In this document: piece after piece, positions 43,610 through 45,689 of the stretch | Layout: the number at the start of each line of letters is the position of its first letter | Position numbering within the stretch: position 1 is the stretch's first letter | NCBI RefSeq assembly: GCF_913777625.1 | Contig: NZ_CAJYTI010000021.1 | Location: forward strand, 1-45,689 | Reading direction: 5' to 3' | DNA length: 45,689 nt | DNA from: an uncultured Sphingomonas sp. | GTDB taxonomy: Bacteria; Pseudomonadota; Alphaproteobacteria; Sphingomonadales; Sphingomonadaceae | The notes under the pieces: model-generated | Databases searched by the model: none | The model's input: only the letters and a program-made list of their open reading frames with translations | What the model was told of the DNA's origin: nothing | Program-made: the position numbers and the translations under genes

Positions 43610-44033
43610 GCCCGCCGGATGGGGCGAGGCGCGGGTGGCCGAAAAGAGGGCGCGGACGAACCGACGGCGGGTGGCGCTCGCGGTCGTGACGATAGCGGTT
43701 GTGCTGGGCTTTCCTTTTATCAATGGCTTTCTCGACGGCGTACGCGGCGGCGCGCGCCACCCGGCCCCGGAATGGGTCCTCGATGCGATGCTGATCCCGC
43801 TCCTGCTGCTGGCCGTGCTGGTATCCTGGCGCAACTGGCGCGATGCCGACGAGGTTCAGCGGCTGCTGGCGGTGCAGACATGGGCGGTGATCGGATTCAG
43901 CGGCTTTCTGCTGCAAGCCATCGTGACGATCGCGGCCAAGTACGTCACGCTGTCCAATCCGGGCTATGTCGCGTGGCTGATGTCTGCCGCGTTCGGCCTG
44001 GGCTTCTACTTCATCCGGCGGGTGCGGTCGTGA
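43587..44033 (+). CDS. Membrane protein A of the XRE cassette, unknown
   Basis: A 148-residue protein: basic N-terminus ('EKRARTNRRR'), then hydrophobic segments 'VALAVVTIAVVLGFPFING', 'MLIPLLLLAVLVSWRNW', 'WAVIGFSGFLLQAIVTIAA' and 'YVAWLMSAAFGLGFYFIRR'. The block 'SWRNWRDADEVQRLLAVQT' lines up with 'SWRWHRVVDEHESRAYRDG' of the 44218-44655 protein, and both end with a helix plus basic tail, so they look like paralogues. Start 43587 has GAGGAG upstream. It overlaps the regulator and the next gene (GTGA). No known family. Confidence 0.75.
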   Translation: MMNMTASKPAGWGEARVAEKRARTNRRRVALAVVTIAVVLGFPFINGFLDGVRGGARHPAPEWVLDAMLIPLLLLAVLVSWRNWRDADEVQRLLAVQTWAVIGFSGFLLQAIVTIAAKYVTLSNPGYVAWLMSAAFGLGFYFIRRVRS

Positions 44034-44221
44034 GCGGCCGTCTGACCCACCTCGCCATAGGGGCTGGCATCGCGCTATCGCTGCTCGGCTGGGGCGCCGG
44101 ACAGATGGGGGTGATCGCGCTGGATGCGCTTCGCCCCGCGATCCGGGCCACCGCCCCGGCCGCCCATAGCGCGCCGACACGCCCGTTCTCCATCCAGCTT
44201 TCCGTCGAGGTGCGACCATGA
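44030..44221 (+). CDS. Small protein B of the XRE cassette (63 aa)
   Basis: A 63-residue frame starting with GTG and overlapping both neighbours by 4 nt (GTGA, ATGA). It has one hydrophobic stretch ('LTHLAIGAGIALSLLGWGAGQ') and an Ala/Pro-rich end. The exact overlaps on both sides argue that it is translated. No family recognised. Confidence 0.65.
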   Translation: MSGRLTHLAIGAGIALSLLGWGAGQMGVIALDALRPAIRATAPAAHSAPTRPFSIQLSVEVRP

Positions 44222-44655
44222 CCGCTTCGCCCATTGCCAAAGGCCCCAGCGAAAGGGCCAATCACCGCCTGGTCGTCCTGTCGGGCGCCGTCGGCGGCAT
44301 CATGGGCCTTTCCATGGCCGTCGTGGCGATCCTCTCCACCCCGGCCGGGACGAAGCCCAGTGCGTTTCAGATGTGGACGTCGCCGCTGCCGCTCTGGTTC
44401 GCGATCCTCATGGCCGTGATGTGGGGCATCGTGATACCGATCATCTCGTGGCGCTGGCACCGCGTCGTCGATGAGCATGAAAGCCGCGCCTATCGCGATG
44501 GTGCCTTGGCGGCCTTCTACGTCGTGGCGTTGGGGGCGCCCGTCTGGTGGTTCCTGTGGCGCGGCGGCGTGCTGCCTCCCGTTCAGGTGGAATGGGTATA
44601 TGGCGCGATGATGGCGACCTGCGGCATCGTGTGGATGTGGCGCAAATATGTCTGA
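44218..44655 (+). CDS. Membrane protein C of the XRE cassette, unknown
   Basis: A 145-residue protein with four hydrophobic segments: 'LVVLSGAVGGIMGLSMAVVA', 'LWFAILMAVMWGIVIPIISW', 'GALAAFYVVALGAPVWWFLW' and 'VYGAMMATCGIVWMW'. The W-x-H/R...DE block after the second segment matches protein A. Its ATG overlaps protein B's stop. No enzyme motif is seen. Confidence 0.75.
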   Translation: MTASPIAKGPSERANHRLVVLSGAVGGIMGLSMAVVAILSTPAGTKPSAFQMWTSPLPLWFAILMAVMWGIVIPIISWRWHRVVDEHESRAYRDGALAAFYVVALGAPVWWFLWRGGVLPPVQVEWVYGAMMATCGIVWMWRKYV

Positions 44656-44695
44656 TTCCGCCCCCTTCCCCTTCCCTTTCCGAAAGTCCGATCCC

Positions 44696-45595
44696 ATGAA
44701 GACGATCATGAAAGCCGCCCTCACCTCGCTCGCCCTGATGCTGGCCCTGCCCGCCTGTGCGCAGAGCAAGCCCGCGCCGATTTCCAACGATGCCGATCCC
44801 GCTTTGTGGGTGGTCAAGGATGCCGACACCACCATCTATCTGTTCGGCACCATCCATGTGCTGAAGCCCGGCCTCTCCTGGTTCGACGAGGCGGTGAAGA
44901 CCGCCTTCGACAAGTCCGACCAGCTGATGCTGGAAATGGTGCAGCCCGATCCGGCGACGATGCAGCAGATCGTGATGAAGAACGGCTTCGTCACCACCGG
45001 CCCGACCCTGACCGAGCAGCTGCCCGCCGACAAGCGTGGTGCCTATTTGAAGGCGGTGACCGATCTGGGGGCCGATCCGCGCAACTTCGACCGGATGAAG
45101 CCTTGGCTGGTGGGCGTCACCCTGTCGCTCGCGCCGATCCAGAAGCTGGGTTACGATCCGAAGAACGGGCCGGAGACGGTGCTGGCCGACGCGGCCAAGG
45201 CGGCGAACAAGCCGGTCGCGGGGCTGGAAACCGCCGAGCAGCAGATCGGCTTCTTCAACGGCCTGTCGCAAAAGGCGCAGATCGAATTCCTGACCTCGAC
45301 CATCGACGACCTGCCCAAGGCGGGCGAGGAAATGGCCGAGATGGTCGACGAATGGGCCAAGGGCGATCCCGACGCGTTGGCCAAGACGATGAACGAAAGC
45401 CTGAAGGACTCGCCCGAAGTCGCCAAGACCCTGCTGACCGACCGCAATGCCCGCTGGGCGACGTGGATCAAGCAGCGCATGGCCAAGCCCGGCACCGTCT
45501 TCATCGCGGTCGGCGCGGGCCATCTGGCGGGCAATGACAGCGTCCAGGCCCAGCTGGCCAAGCAGGGGATCGAGGCGCAGCGTATCGCCTATTGA
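44696..45595 (+). CDS. TraB/GumN family protein
   Basis: A 299-residue protein with a lipoprotein-like or Sec signal ('ALTSLALMLALPACAQS'). The family pattern is clear: 'LWVVKDADTTIYLFGTIHVL' at the start of the domain, 'WFDEAVKTAFDKSDQLMLEM', and 'RNARWATWIKQRM' and 'VFIAVGAGHLAGNDSVQAQL' with the GxxH late His. Members are TIKI-like putative metalloproteases of unknown substrate in bacteria. I chose ATG 44696 to begin at the signal; an ATG at 44648 inside the previous gene gives a Pro-rich leader. It completes the XRE cassette, though its promoter could be separate. Confidence 0.85.
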   Translation: MKTIMKAALTSLALMLALPACAQSKPAPISNDADPALWVVKDADTTIYLFGTIHVLKPGLSWFDEAVKTAFDKSDQLMLEMVQPDPATMQQIVMKNGFVTTGPTLTEQLPADKRGAYLKAVTDLGADPRNFDRMKPWLVGVTLSLAPIQKLGYDPKNGPETVLADAAKAANKPVAGLETAEQQIGFFNGLSQKAQIEFLTSTIDDLPKAGEEMAEMVDEWAKGDPDALAKTMNESLKDSPEVAKTLLTDRNARWATWIKQRMAKPGTVFIAVGAGHLAGNDSVQAQLAKQGIEAQRIAY

Positions 45596-45604
45596 TCCAC
45601 CCCC

Positions 45605-45633
45605 GCGCCGCCGTGCCTCTGGCTTGGCGGCGC
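45605..45633 (+). terminator. Possible terminator after the TraB/GumN gene
   Basis: GCGCCGCC (605-612) pairs with GGCGGCGC (626-633) around a 13-nt loop, 10 bp after the stop. There is no T-tract. The remaining 45634-45689 shows no gene. Confidence 0.4.
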
Positions 45634-45689
45634 GGACTGCCTATGCTTCCTCCGCCATCAGATCGTCGTCGGAGGGCTAGTAACCCAAT

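Noticed and set aside
45641..45689. A minus-strand frame ending with an acidic tail (DDDLMAEEA) at the window edge
   Set aside because: An in-frame stop lies only about ten codons upstream, so no gene end can be supported.

Overview
The window looks like chromosome from an alphaproteobacterium of the Sphingomonadaceae, probably Sphingomonas in the strict sense. Most genes are GC-rich (roughly two thirds GC by eye). The rpsA-ihfB junction, the DUF1476 / BolA / Grx4 trio, leuC-leuD, the alpha2beta2 glycyl-tRNA synthetase, ppdK, a long TonB-dependent receptor and a Tad/Cpa pilus cluster all fit that group. This placement rests on gene content and protein style; no database search was run.

Layout. 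1-3330: the 3' end of rpsA with its terminator, ihfB, tRNA-Leu(UAA), a Nudix hydrolase, a lipoprotein solute-binding protein and a DUF4112 protein. 3350-7863: a minus-strand block of a two-HTH regulator, nadC, a secreted RNase T2 and a small monooxygenase-fold protein, then a plus-strand RodZ-like HTH gene and minus-strand nadA, so two NAD-biosynthesis genes lie close together. 7972-11884: a membrane protein, an MBL-fold hydrolase, and a BlaI/M56-type sensor pair with a very clear double operator. 12164-17100: grxD, bolA, a DUF1476 ATPase-inhibitor homologue, REP-like hairpin pairs, and leuC / small secreted peptide / leuD / quinone oxidoreductase. 17336-24610: metabolic genes (dihaem cytochrome c, epimerase, BASS transporter, ferritin-like protein, thioesterase, FadR-type regulator, DauA-like D-amino acid dehydrogenase, monoacylglycerol-lipase-like hydrolase).

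24659-31728 is a compact, mostly translationally coupled Tad pilus operon (cpaA, cpaB, cpaC, cpaD, cpaE, tadB, tadC). It lacks both the CpaF/TadA motor ATPase and any Flp pilin gene, so the machine must be completed from elsewhere. A membrane-anchored helix-hairpin-helix protein follows, then a 907-residue TonB-dependent receptor behind a set of palindromes. 35502-36580 is a visibly AT-richer islet with one unrecognised gene whose N-terminus resembles an HNH zinc site. The minus strand then carries glyQ, glyS, ppdK and a UTRA/chorismate-lyase-like gene. glyS is unusual twice over: a 137-bp palindromic repeat is inserted in frame, and a segment of about 360 bp has foreign base composition. The window ends with a small XRE regulator, three overlapping small membrane-protein genes (two of them apparent paralogues) and a TraB/GumN-family lipoprotein, behind a promoter dense in TGTCA/TGACA half-sites.

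Best leads for something new: the XRE / membrane-protein / GumN cassette (43294-45595), the AT-rich HNH-like orphan (35502-36425), the palindrome domesticated inside glyS (40839-40975) and the motor-less Tad operon.
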